Assembly: GCF_028747205.1 (NCBI RefSeq)
Contig: NZ_CP112880.1
Location: 3,348,001 to 3,412,000 of the forward strand
Length of the DNA: 64,000 bases
Source: Streptomyces sp. CA-278952
GTDB lineage: Bacteria; Actinomycetota; Actinomycetes; Streptomycetales; Streptomycetaceae
Direction of reading: 5' to 3'
The position numbers were made by a program, and so were the translations under genes. Below, piece after piece: positions 51,726 to 60,180 of this stretch. The notes under the pieces were generated by a model. That model made no database searches. It was not told the origin of the DNA and saw nothing but the letters and a program-made list of their open reading frames with translations. Within the stretch, counting starts at the first letter, position 1. Each line of letters begins with the position of its first letter.

Positions 51726-53828
51726 ATGCACAACGAAGACAGGACCGGCAGAGCGGGCGACGAGGCCAGGGGTCCCGAGGACCGCCGGTCGGACGACGAC
51801 CCCCGACGGCCGGACGCCGGGGCGCCGCAGGAGTGGCCGAGCACGCCGCCTCCGCCGCACGACGATCCGCCCTCCCCCCGGACCGTGATCGACGGCCGCT
51901 ACGAGCTGCTGGAGCCGATCGGCAGCGGTGGGATGGGCGAGGTCTGGAAGGCCCACGACCGGCGGCTGCGCCGGTTCGTCGCCGTGAAGGGCCTCCTCGA
52001 CCGGAACTCGATGACCGCCGCGACGCAGACGGCGGCCCTGCAACGGGCGCGGCGCGAGGCGGAGGCCATCGCCAAGATCGAGCACCAGAACGTGGTGACG
52101 GTCCACGACCAGGTCGAGACCGACAACCAGGTCTGGATCGTGATGAAGCTGCTCGAAGCGAGGTCCCTGGGGGACCTGTTGAGCGGCGACGGGGTCCTCC
52201 CCGTGCCGAGGGCCGCGAACATCGGCCTCCAGGTCCTCCAGGGCCTGCAAGCGGTCCACGCGGCATCGGTCGTCCACCGCGACGTCAAGCCGGGCAACGT
52301 CCTCGTCCGCGACGACGGCCTCGCGATCCTGGTGGACTTCGGCATCGCCACCTTCGAGGGCGCGGACCGGGTGACCCGGTCCGGAAGCGTCATCGGCACC
52401 TCCTCCTACCTGGCACCCGAACTCTTCGCCCCCGCCTCCCCGGGCCCCACCCCCGCCTCCGACCTGTGGGCGCTGGGGATCACCCTGTACGAGATGGTCG
52501 AGGGCCGCGTGCCCTTCGCCGGGCACGAGGTGTGGGAGGTCCAGGAGAACATCCGACAGTCCCCCGACCCGGCCCTCCGCTACGCGGGGCCTCTCGCCCC
52601 GGTCATCCAGGGGCTGTTGATCACGGACCCGCGGGAGCGCCTGGACGCCGCCGAGGCGGAGGCGATGCTCCGCGAGGTGCTCGGGGACCCCGCCGCGCCG
52701 AACGCGGCCCGGGCCGCCGCCGCGGCGACGCACCCGCCGACGGCCGTCTCCCCTCCGAACCCTTCCACTCCGAACCCCTCGACGCCCACGCCCGCGCCGG
52801 TGCCGGCGCCCGGCCCCGCCGTCCCGCCGCCCGCACCGGCGCAGGCGTCGGGCGGGCCGCCCGGCCGGTACCGGGGCTGGAAGGCGGCCGCGGCGGTGGC
52901 GTGCCTGGCCCTGCTGGCCGGCGCGGGCTGGCTGGTCTCCCAGGGCGACGGCGAGAAGGGCGGGGGCGGCGACGACCGGGCGGGCTCGGTGCAGGGCCAG
53001 GGTGACGACGGGGGCGCCGCCGGCAGCGGCAGCAAGGAGCGGTGGAAGGACACCCACCCCACCCTGAAGATCGGCGTCAAGGACGACCAGCCCGGCCTGA
53101 GCAAGTTCGACAAGAAGACGCGTACGTACCGGGGGTACGACGTCGACCTGGCGTACGCGATCGCCGAGAGCATGGGCTACGGCAAGGGCGAGGTCGCCTT
53201 CACCACGGTCGCCACGGACTACCGGAGCACCGCGCTGAAGACCAAGCAGGTGGACCTGGTCATCGCGTCGTACAGCATCACCGACGACCGCAAGACCGCC
53301 TCGCCCGGCGGCTACAGCGTCGACTTCGCGGGCCCGTACTACGACGCGAGCCGGAGCTTCCTGGTCCGCGAGAAGTCGCGCAAGTACACGATCAACGACT
53401 CCAGCGACCTGGTGGACCTGCGCGTCGAGGTGTGCACGGCGCGGGAGTCGACGTACGAGACGGAGCTGCCGAAGCGGGGCTTCACCATGGCGAAGTCGCA
53501 GCCCAACACCTACCAGGACTGCCTGGACAAACTGCTGGACCCGGAGTCCGACGTCTACGCGGTGGCCTCGGACGACATCATTCTCGCCGGATACGTGAAG
53601 GCCAACCCGGGCAAGGTGCGGCAGCTGGAGCCCATCAACGGCGCGGAGGGCTACGGCGTGGCGATGCGGCCGAAGAGCCCGCTCCTGAAGGGCGAGGTGT
53701 GCTCGGCGCTCAGGACGATCCTGGCCGGCCGGATCTGGGAGGACATGTACACGGAGAACCTGGCCGACCTGGTGGGCAAGGACAATCCGCCGGGCCGCCC
53801 GGATCTGACGGAGTGCGAGGGGTTCTGA
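51726..53828 (+). CDS. Membrane Ser/Thr protein kinase fused to extracellular solute-binding domain
   Basis: A 700-residue receptor kinase. A disordered N-terminus (1-55) precedes the Hanks-type kinase domain (58-320): Gly loop IGSGGMGEV, ATP Lys 88 (VAVKG), catalytic HRDVKPGN (184-191), DFG (204-206) and PEL. A Pro-rich juxtamembrane (335-380) is followed by one TM helix (385-404) and a Gly/Asp linker. From about 445, a complete SBP family 3 (glutamine-binding-like) domain follows: LKIGVKDDQPGLSKFDKKTR, GYDVDLAYAIAESMGYGKGE, KQVDLVIASYSITDDRKTAS. The ectodomain probably senses a small ligand, perhaps an amino acid (inference). ATG 51726. Confidence 0.93.
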   Translation: MHNEDRTGRAGDEARGPEDRRSDDDPRRPDAGAPQEWPSTPPPPHDDPPSPRTVIDGRYELLEPIGSGGMGEVWKAHDRRLRRFVAVKGLLDRNSMTAATQTAALQRARREAEAIAKIEHQNVVTVHDQVETDNQVWIVMKLLEARSLGDLLSGDGVLPVPRAANIGLQVLQGLQAVHAASVVHRDVKPGNVLVRDDGLAILVDFGIATFEGADRVTRSGSVIGTSSYLAPELFAPASPGPTPASDLWALGITLYEMVEGRVPFAGHEVWEVQENIRQSPDPALRYAGPLAPVIQGLLITDPRERLDAAEAEAMLREVLGDPAAPNAARAAAAATHPPTAVSPPNPSTPNPSTPTPAPVPAPGPAVPPPAPAQASGGPPGRYRGWKAAAAVACLALLAGAGWLVSQGDGEKGGGGDDRAGSVQGQGDDGGAAGSGSKERWKDTHPTLKIGVKDDQPGLSKFDKKTRTYRGYDVDLAYAIAESMGYGKGEVAFTTVATDYRSTALKTKQVDLVIASYSITDDRKTASPGGYSVDFAGPYYDASRSFLVREKSRKYTINDSSDLVDLRVEVCTARESTYETELPKRGFTMAKSQPNTYQDCLDKLLDPESDVYAVASDDIILAGYVKANPGKVRQLEPINGAEGYGVAMRPKSPLLKGEVCSALRTILAGRIWEDMYTENLADLVGKDNPPGRPDLTECEGF

Positions 53829-53840
53829 GGGGTCGCGGGA

Positions 53841-53932
53841 CCGACGGTGCACCAGGGCTCCGGCCCGCGAGCCGACGGTGCACCAGGGCTCCGGCCCGCG
53901 AGCCGACGGTGCACCAAGGCTCCGGCCCGGGC
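53841..53932. repeat. 31-bp tandem repeat, three copies, 3' of the kinase gene
   Basis: Units start at 53841, 53872 and 53903 (CCGACGGTGCACCAGGGCTC...), nearly identical, in the gap between the kinase gene and the convergent cupin gene. No stem-loop terminator is evident, so the array may replace one. Confidence 0.85.
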
Positions 53933-53942
53933 CGCCCCGGGC

Positions 53943-54434
53943 TCAGCGCTCGGGGAACCGCTCCCCGCACCGGCTGCAGAAGACCGGTGCGGGGTCCTGG
54001 GAGAGCCGCCCGCACTCCGGGCAGACCCGGTCCAGCATGCAGGGCCCCTCGCCGCCCTCGTAGGCCCCGGCCGGCGGCTTGATCGCGAGGCCGGGGCGGC
54101 GGCGGTGGACGGTGAGGTACACGAGCCCGGCGGGCCCGGCGACCAGCGCCCGCCGTGACGTGCGGGGCAGCCAGAGGACGGCGCCGGGCCCCAGCTCCAG
54201 GGCCCCTCCGCCCTCCGCCGTCCTGACGCTCCCCCGGCCCTCTAGCACGACGAGGAGCACATCGAGCACGTCCTCCTGATGCTCACCGACCGCGGCGCCC
54301 GCCGGCAGGCGCACCAGGTTGGCGTCCAACTCCCGCCCCTGCTCGGCCAGATGCCACAGCGCGCCACGCGCGCCGGGCTCGGCGGAGGCGAGCAGTTCAT
54401 CGAGGACGGCGAGGATCCGGGGAGCGGCGTTCAC
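53943..54434 (-). CDS. Cupin-domain protein with C-terminal zinc ribbon
   Basis: A 163-residue protein. A single cupin barrel (about 35-110: VGEHQEDVLDVLLVVLEGRG, LELGPGAVLWLPRTSRRALV) is followed by a zinc-ribbon-like end with two Cys pairs, DRVCPECGRLS and VFCSRCGERF. GTG 54434. No enzyme activity can be assigned; a sensor or metal-binding role is possible. It follows the VOC gene by 10 bp in the same direction. Confidence 0.8.
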   Translation of the reverse strand: MNAAPRILAVLDELLASAEPGARGALWHLAEQGRELDANLVRLPAGAAVGEHQEDVLDVLLVVLEGRGSVRTAEGGGALELGPGAVLWLPRTSRRALVAGPAGLVYLTVHRRRPGLAIKPPAGAYEGGEGPCMLDRVCPECGRLSQDPAPVFCSRCGERFPER

Positions 54435-54444
54435 GGCGTCCAGG

Positions 54445-54900
54445 CTACGCGGCCGCCGGGGTGGGCGCGCCGGCCGCCGCCACGCAGAACTCGTTGCCCT
54501 CCGGGTCGGCCATCACCACATGGTTCTCGTCGACCTCCGCCAGCACGGACCCGCCGGCCGCCACCAGCCGCGCGGCCTCCGCCCGGACGCGGGCCCACCG
54601 CTCGGCGGGGGTGCCGTGGCCCGCGATCCGCACGTCGATGTGCAGCCGGTTCTTCGCGGTCTTCGGCTCGGGGACCTTGAGGATGGAGAGCCGGGGGCCG
54701 ACGCCGTCCGGGTCGCAGAGCCAGGCCCCGTCGTCCACCGTCTCACCCTCCGGCAGCTCGAACTGGGCGAGCCACTCCTCCCGGGTCGCGTACGGCGGCG
54801 GCGGGGGCAGGTCCACATAGCCCAGGGCCGACTTCCAGAAGGCGGCGAGGAGTTGGGCGTCGACGGCGTCAAGGGTCAGATCGATGCGTGCTGTCGTCAT
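54445..54900 (-). CDS. VOC (glyoxalase-like) family protein
   Basis: A 151-residue VOC-fold protein of the Glyoxalase_6 type: IDLTLDAVDAQLLAAFWKSA, LGYVDLPPPP, LHIDVRIAGHGTPAERWARV, VDENHVVMADPEGNEFCV. Metal ligands of true glyoxalases are only partly conserved. ATG 54900. It is likely co-transcribed with the cupin gene. Confidence 0.88.
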   Translation of the reverse strand: MTTARIDLTLDAVDAQLLAAFWKSALGYVDLPPPPPYATREEWLAQFELPEGETVDDGAWLCDPDGVGPRLSILKVPEPKTAKNRLHIDVRIAGHGTPAERWARVRAEAARLVAAGGSVLAEVDENHVVMADPEGNEFCVAAAGAPTPAAA

Positions 54901-55039
54901 GGGCAGGACCGTACGGGAGGCCCCGGGCGATCGCATCCACGTAAAGTGACCCACCGCCCGCTGCCCACCGCCCACTACCCGCCCGCCCGCCTCGCCCGGA
55001 GGGCCCGGAACGGACGGACGGACGCGGCACGACAGGACA

Positions 55040-55072
55040 GGGCCCCGCTGGAGGAGAGACTCCGCGGGGCCC
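55040..55072 (-). terminator. Hairpin terminator after CsbD gene
   Basis: GGGCCCCGC (55040-55048) pairs with GCGGGGCCC (55064-55072), with an additional GGAG/CTCC inner pair around a GAGAGA loop. It lies 49 bp after the leftward CsbD gene. The 220-bp gap 54901-55120 otherwise shows no gene. Confidence 0.65.
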
Positions 55073-55120
55073 GGTGTCGGCGCACAGTGACGACATCGGT
55101 GTCGTCGCACAGTGACGCCG

Positions 55121-55294
55121 TCAGTCCTTCAAGGTGTCCTTGATCTTCTCCTTGGCCTGGCGGCCATCCCCCTTGGCCTGCTCGGCCCTGCCCTCGGCCG
55201 TGAGGCGCTCGTTGCCGACGGTGCGCCCGGCGACTTCCTTCATCTTGCCCTTGGCCTGCTCGGTCTTGGCCCGGCTCTTCTCGTCGGCGGCCAT
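55121..55294 (-). CDS. CsbD family stress protein
   Basis: A 57-residue CsbD-like protein: KSRAKTEQAKGKMKEVAGRT, NERLTAEGRAEQAKGDGRQA. The lysine/alanine-rich helical repeat is diagnostic. CsbD proteins are general-stress induced. ATG 55294 has AGAGG upstream; GTG 55303 would add three residues. Confidence 0.92.
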   Translation of the reverse strand: MAADEKSRAKTEQAKGKMKEVAGRTVGNERLTAEGRAEQAKGDGRQAKEKIKDTLKD

Positions 55295-55499
55295 GTCACT
55301 CACCTCTCGCTGGGCTCGGCGTTGCGGTCTCCCAGCGCCTGACCCCCGCAGGCCGCTTCAAACATGCCGACCAGGCACTCGACCACGACGGCCGCCGGGC
55401 CCCAGGCCTGACCTGCGCACGGCAGGGCATACGGCGTAGCGCCCGGAGAAACGGCTCCGGCAGAACCGCCGCACGGCGGAGCAGACGTGGGGGGACCAG

Positions 55500-57290
55500 A
55501 TGGAGACCACCGTTCCGGCGAGAGGGACCGGCGGGCCAGGGGCACCCGCCCCTCGGCGCCCCGGCCGCTCCCCCGCCCTCTCCAGTGGCGCCGCCCGGGC
55601 CGCGGCCCGGGTCGCCGCCTTCGCGGTCTGCCAGGCGGCCCTCGTGGCAGGGGCCGGCCTGCTGGTCACCGGACCGGCCCGTGGGCTGTGGCCGATGACC
55701 GAGGAGGACGCCGTCGTCGAGGCCCTCGTAGGCGCCCGCACCGCCACGCTCACCACGGCCTCCACGATCGTCTCCGCCCTGGGGGACACCGGCACGGTGG
55801 TGGGCCTCACCTTCCTGGCGTGCGCCGCCCTGGTCCTGGTGCCGCGGCTGCCCCTGTGGCGCGAGACGGTCTTCCTCGCCGCCGCGGTGTCCCTCCAGTC
55901 GGCGGTCTTCCTGCTGATCACCGCCTCCGTGGACCGGACGCGCCCGGACGTGGAGCGCCTGGACGACTCACCGCCGACCTCCAGCTACACCTCGGGGCAC
56001 ACCGGGGCCGCCACCGCCCTCTACGCCGGCCTCGCCGTCCTGGTCCTGTCCCGGGTCCGCTCCCCGTGGCGGGCACCCCTGGCCGCTCTCCTGCTGCTCG
56101 TTCCGCTCCTCGTGGGGCTGGCACGGCTCTACCGCGGCATGCACCACCCGACCGACGTGGCCGCAGGGCTGATGAACGGCTCGCTGTCCCTGCTCGTCGT
56201 GGGCCGGGCCGCGCTCGCCGGGCACTCCTGGGCGGCGCGGCCCCCGGCCGATGCGATGGGCATCGCCGTGGCCACCGCCGAACGCCGGTCCGCCCCCGTG
56301 CGGAAGCACGCCGCCGTCATCGTCAATCCGACGGTGACCGACGCCGCGACCCGTGACCGGCTCCGGCTGGTGCTGGCCCAGCACGGGTACCACGACACCC
56401 CGTTCATCGACACCACCGCGCAGGACCCCGGCGGCGGCCAGACGGCCGGGGCCCTGCGCGCGGGGGCCGAGTTGATCGTCGTCTGCGGTGGCGACGGCAC
56501 GGTCCGCACGGTCGCGGACGCGCTCGCCGGCACCGGCGTCCCGCTGGTCCTCGTACCGTGCGGCACCGGCAATCTGCTGGCCCGCAACCTCGGACTGCCG
56601 CTGCGGCCCGCCGACGCGCTGGCGGCCGGTCTGACCGGCGAGCCCCGCGCCCTGGATCTCGGCCTGATCGAGGGGGACGGGTTCCCCGCCGTCCACTTCA
56701 CGGCGATGGCCGGGGCCGGACTGGACGCGGCCATGCTGGAGGAGACCTCCGACCGCGCCAAGTCGGCGCTGGGCTGGCCCGCGTACGTGCTGGCCGGGGT
56801 CAAGGGGCTGCGCGCTCCCCGGATGCGGCTGACCGTCAGCCTGGACGGCGGCCCGGAGCTGCACCGCACCGCCCGTATGGTCCTCATCGCCAACATCGGG
56901 ACGGTCCAGGGGGGTGCGGCACCGGTGCCCGCCGCCAGGCCCGACGACGGCACGCTGGACCTAGCGGTCTTCGACCCCCGGGGCGCGGGCGGCTGGCTGC
57001 GCACGGCCGGGGTGCTGCTGCGCGGCAGCGGAGGGGGCCGGGACGCGAAGGAGCCCGGCGCGAACGGTCCGGTCCCGGGGACGGGCGGTCGGCGGACGGC
57101 CGGGACCTCCCGCGCCGCGGACTCCGCCCGGGGCCCCGTCGAGTTCCACACCTTCCGCCGCGCCGAACTGCGCTTCACCCGGCCGCAGCCGCGCGAGGTC
57201 GACGGGGACCCGGTGGGACCCGGCCTGCGCCTCGCCGCCGAGGTCAGGCCCGGCGCCCTCACCGTCCTGCTCCCCGCCCGGGAGCGGTGA
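55500..57290 (+). CDS. Fused PAP2 phosphatase and diacylglycerol/lipid kinase
   Basis: A 596-residue fusion. The N-terminal half has about five TM helices and the PAP2 motifs DRTRPDVERL, SYTSGHTGA (His 167) and YRGMHHPTDV (His 215). The C-terminal half (about 268-595) is a DAGK catalytic domain with VVCGGDGTVRTVADAL and VLVPCGTGNLLARNLGLPL. Such a protein could dephosphorylate and re-phosphorylate lipids, or act on undecaprenyl and diacylglycerol phosphates. ATG 55500 follows GGGGGG. A three-gene operon with YihY and a second PAP2 follows. Confidence 0.92.
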   Translation: METTVPARGTGGPGAPAPRRPGRSPALSSGAARAAARVAAFAVCQAALVAGAGLLVTGPARGLWPMTEEDAVVEALVGARTATLTTASTIVSALGDTGTVVGLTFLACAALVLVPRLPLWRETVFLAAAVSLQSAVFLLITASVDRTRPDVERLDDSPPTSSYTSGHTGAATALYAGLAVLVLSRVRSPWRAPLAALLLLVPLLVGLARLYRGMHHPTDVAAGLMNGSLSLLVVGRAALAGHSWAARPPADAMGIAVATAERRSAPVRKHAAVIVNPTVTDAATRDRLRLVLAQHGYHDTPFIDTTAQDPGGGQTAGALRAGAELIVVCGGDGTVRTVADALAGTGVPLVLVPCGTGNLLARNLGLPLRPADALAAGLTGEPRALDLGLIEGDGFPAVHFTAMAGAGLDAAMLEETSDRAKSALGWPAYVLAGVKGLRAPRMRLTVSLDGGPELHRTARMVLIANIGTVQGGAAPVPAARPDDGTLDLAVFDPRGAGGWLRTAGVLLRGSGGGRDAKEPGANGPVPGTGGRRTAGTSRAADSARGPVEFHTFRRAELRFTRPQPREVDGDPVGPGLRLAAEVRPGALTVLLPARER

Positions 57291-58243
57291 TGGGGACGGC
57301 GACCCGGGTCCCGGTGACCCGCGACATGAGCGGGGACGAGCTGTCCGGCGACGAGGCGCTCGCAGCGCTGCGGCGGTACGGCCGCTGGCCGCTCGTGCGC
57401 GACGCCTTCGCACGCTTCCGCTACGCCGACGGCTTCAGCCACGCCCGCGCGCTGGCGTTCCAGACGATCCTGGCGATCGTCCCGCTGGTGATCGCCTTCG
57501 TCGGCCTGTCGGCCGAGCTGCACAGCGAGAGCGTGGGCAGGCTCGCCGAGCTGACGATCCGCGGCATCAGCGAGGGCCCGAGCGCCCAGGTGGTGGACGA
57601 CGCCCTCAACCGCCACCGGCGGAGCGACGGCGACGGGCCCGAGGTCGCCCTCTGGCTGGGGCTGGCCTTCTCCCTCGCCAACGTCACCACCGCCATGTGC
57701 CAGATCGAGCGGGGGGCCAACCGGATCTACGGGGTGGAGCGGGACCGCGTCTTCCACCACAAGTACCCGCGTGGGCTGGTGATGGCCCTGAGCGCCGGCA
57801 TCCCGCTCGGTATCGGGTCCGTCATGATGGTGGCCGGCGGAGAGCTCGTCGCCGCCGCGGACTCCGTGTACGGTCTGGGCGACACGGCCCGGGAGACGTT
57901 GACCCTGCTGCGCTGGCCGCTGGGTTTCCTGCTCGCGCTGATCTCTGCGAGCGCGATCTTCCGCCGCTCCCCGCGCCGCCGCCAGCCCGGTTACACCTGG
58001 CTGGCGTTCGGGGCCGCCGTCTACCTCGCCCTCTGGACGGTACTGACCTGGCTCCTGAGCCTCTACCTCGGGATCAGCGGCTCCTTCGACACCGTCTACG
58101 GGCCCCTCAGCGCGTTCATGTCGCTGCTCCTGTGGGCCTATCTCACCTCCATAGCCCTCTTCGTCGGGCTGTCCTTCGCCGCCCAGCTGGAGGCCGTCCG
58201 GGCCCGCCGGCCCGGACCGGTCACCGCCGACCCCGGAGCATGA
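57290..58243 (+). CDS. YihY/virulence factor BrkB family membrane protein
   Basis: A 317-residue YihY/BrkB protein with six TM helices: ARALAFQTILAIVPLVIAFV, FSLANVTTAMCQIERGANRI, YGVERDRVFHHKYPRGLVMA, TWLLSLYLGISGSFDTVYGP, LLWAYLTSIALFVGLSFAAQ. Family members have been proposed as lipid or tRNA-linked transport factors; function unsettled. The ATG overlaps the preceding stop (TGATG), so it is translated with the lipid kinase. Confidence 0.92.
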   Translation: MGTATRVPVTRDMSGDELSGDEALAALRRYGRWPLVRDAFARFRYADGFSHARALAFQTILAIVPLVIAFVGLSAELHSESVGRLAELTIRGISEGPSAQVVDDALNRHRRSDGDGPEVALWLGLAFSLANVTTAMCQIERGANRIYGVERDRVFHHKYPRGLVMALSAGIPLGIGSVMMVAGGELVAAADSVYGLGDTARETLTLLRWPLGFLLALISASAIFRRSPRRRQPGYTWLAFGAAVYLALWTVLTWLLSLYLGISGSFDTVYGPLSAFMSLLLWAYLTSIALFVGLSFAAQLEAVRARRPGPVTADPGA

Positions 58244-58244
58244 C

Positions 58245-59081
58245 GTGCCACGATCCCCCTCCGAACCACCCACCCCGGAGCCGCACGGCGCGGAGCCCCG
58301 GTCCGAGCGGAACCGGACCCGCCGCGCGGACCGCCGCCTCGGTGTACGACTGGCGGCGGCGGTCGGAGCCGGCGCGGTCGCGGCGGTGCCGTTCGCGCTG
58401 CTCGTGATCCTCGTCGAGGGGACGTGGCCTCCCCTCCAGCGCCTGGACGCCGGTGCGGCCCGCCGGCTGCACGAGGTGGCCCTGGAGCACCCGGGGTGGA
58501 CGGCCACGCTGCGCATCCTGTCGGACTGGGTCTGGGACCCCGCCACACTGCGCACAGCCGTCGCCCTGCTCACGGCGTGGCTGCTGTACCGGCGGGCGTG
58601 GCGGCTGGCGGCGTGGGCCGCGACCACCGCGATCGGCGGCGCGCTGACCGGGGTGCTCGCCAAGGTCGTGGTGGAGCGGGCCAGGCCCTCGCTCCAGGAC
58701 CCGGTGGCCCGCGCGCCCGGCTACTCGTTCCCCTCGGGCCACGCGATGACGGCCGCCACGTCGTGCGCCGTACTCCTGCTGGTGCTGCTGCCGCTGGTGC
58801 CGCGCAGGTGGCGGGGGCTGTGCTGGGGAGCGGCGGGGATCTCCGTCCTGGGCGTCGGCTTCACCCGGATCGCGCTCGGCGTGCACTGGTTCAGCGACGT
58901 CATCGGCGGATGGCTGCTGGGAGGCGCGGTCGTCGTCCTGACCGGCTGGGCCTTCGAAGCCTGGCGGAGCGATGCCGGCCGCCGTCGCACGGACGCGTCG
59001 GAAGGCCTCGAACCCGAGCTGGTGGACGAGCACCCGGAGCCGGAGACGTACGGCATCCGGCGCGGCGCGCGGGATCAGTAG
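58245..59081 (+). CDS. PAP2 family phosphatase
   Basis: A 278-residue PAP2 membrane phosphatase, with a charged N-terminus and six TM helices. The motifs are KVVVERARP, YSFPSGHAMTAATS and RIALGVHWFSDVIGGW, all complete (Lys/Arg, His, His/Asp). GTG 58245 is 1 bp after the YihY stop. The final 45 residues are polar. It overlaps the convergent downstream gene by 7 bp. Confidence 0.93.
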   Translation: MPRSPSEPPTPEPHGAEPRSERNRTRRADRRLGVRLAAAVGAGAVAAVPFALLVILVEGTWPPLQRLDAGAARRLHEVALEHPGWTATLRILSDWVWDPATLRTAVALLTAWLLYRRAWRLAAWAATTAIGGALTGVLAKVVVERARPSLQDPVARAPGYSFPSGHAMTAATSCAVLLLVLLPLVPRRWRGLCWGAAGISVLGVGFTRIALGVHWFSDVIGGWLLGGAVVVLTGWAFEAWRSDAGRRRTDASEGLEPELVDEHPEPETYGIRRGARDQ

Positions 59082-59581
59082 CCCTGGCCGACCAGGAACG
59101 AGTCGAATTCCAGCGTCAGTGACCGGGCCTCGGAGAGGTGCGCCTCGCTGTCCCCGTCGACCAGCACGAACGCGCAGACGTTCTGTTCCGTCCGGACGAC
59201 CCACATGGCCCGGTCGCCCTCGCGCAGCAGCGCGAGCTCCAGGTCACGCCCGGTGACGGCGTCGGAGACCAGCTCCCGGCTCTCGCGCTGCCAGGGCACG
59301 CCCGCGATCCACAGGCCACGGGGGTGGACGGCCTCCTCGCACACCGTGCCCAGGGCCTCGACGTCGTCCGGCGCCCCGCGCTCCGGACCCGTGCCGCCGG
59401 CTCCCGCGACCTGCGCCATCGACCGGAAGTACGGCCACCCGTCCGCACCGCCGCGCCCCGCGACGGCGAAGAACCCCGCCTCGGCCGAGAACGCCGCGGC
59501 GGCCAGGACCGGCGATCTCTCCTCGCCGAGAGCCAGATGCGTGCGGAGAACTTCGTCCCACTGTTCGGTCACCGGAGACAT
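59075..59581 (-). CDS. Hypothetical protein
   Basis: A 168-residue soluble protein with no recognised family: LAAAAFSAEAGFFAVAGRGG, RELVSDAVTGRDLELALLRE, CAFVLVDGDSEAHLSEARSL, ending TLEFDSFLVGQGY. A profilin-like fold is conceivable from AGFFAVAGRGGADGWPYF but unproven. ATG 59581. Confidence 0.7.
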   Translation of the reverse strand: MSPVTEQWDEVLRTHLALGEERSPVLAAAAFSAEAGFFAVAGRGGADGWPYFRSMAQVAGAGGTGPERGAPDDVEALGTVCEEAVHPRGLWIAGVPWQRESRELVSDAVTGRDLELALLREGDRAMWVVRTEQNVCAFVLVDGDSEAHLSEARSLTLEFDSFLVGQGY

Positions 59582-59846
59582 CGGTGCGTCCTTTCGTCGG
59601 CTTCCGCCGGGCCGTGGTCACGGTCTCGGCGCTGGTCGGCCCCCGGGCAAAGCTCGGCTCCCCCGGTGACCCCGCTTCTCCTGCCCGGGTATCTCCTCGT
59701 CAGACCGTTCTGCCACCTCGCGCGGAAGGACGCGTCCGGCACCGCCCGAGAGCGCCGGGCGACGTGGCGCCGGGTTCGAAAGTCGCCGACGGGGCACACG
59801 GCGCAGACACCACCCGCGAACACCATCACCGTGAAAAGGAGTTGCC

Positions 59847-60089
59847 ATGATCGTCGTAGGGATTGTCGCAGTCTGTGTCGTTCTCGCCGTACTCGCCTTC
59901 TTCGTTCCGCGGCTCTCCCGCCGTCCGGAGCGCGGTACGCAGCGCACGCTCGGCCTGGGCTCCCGCGCGGGCGGCAAGGCGCCCGGCGTCCTGGGCCGCC
60001 TCTTCAGCAAGCCGTTCCGCAGCAGCTCCAAGGCCGTCGGCCGGAGCGGCTCGGCCGGCCGGCGCACCCGCGGCCACATGCCGTTCTGA
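59847..60089 (+). CDS. Small single-pass membrane protein with basic tail
   Basis: An 80-residue protein. One TM helix (IVVGIVAVCVVLAVLAFFV, residues 2-20) is followed by an Arg/Lys/Ser-rich cytosolic tail (RRPERGTQRTLGLGSRAGGK, RSSSKAVGRSGSAGRRTRG). An ideal AAAAGGAG precedes ATG 59847. It resembles small actinobacterial DUF6411-type proteins. Function unknown. Confidence 0.8.
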   Translation: MIVVGIVAVCVVLAVLAFFVPRLSRRPERGTQRTLGLGSRAGGKAPGVLGRLFSKPFRSSSKAVGRSGSAGRRTRGHMPF

Positions 60090-60129
60090 GAGACGCCGAC
60101 GAACGAGTCCGGTCGGCAACGGAAGAAGC

Positions 60130-60162
60130 GGGGGCCTCCCGGCACGGCGACCGGAGGCCCCC
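60130..60162. terminator. Bidirectional hairpin terminator
   Basis: GGGGGCCTCC (60130-60139) pairs with GGAGGCCCCC (60153-60162) between two convergent genes; an inner CGG/CCG pair continues the stem. Confidence 0.8.
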
Positions 60163-60180
60163 TTCTCCCCGCTCACGCCC

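Noticed and set aside
51609..53852. 747-codon leftward frame
   Set aside because: Antisense shadow of the receptor kinase, whose kinase and solute-binding motifs are all present.
53841..53932. CRISPR-like array
   Set aside because: Three head-to-tail copies without spacers.
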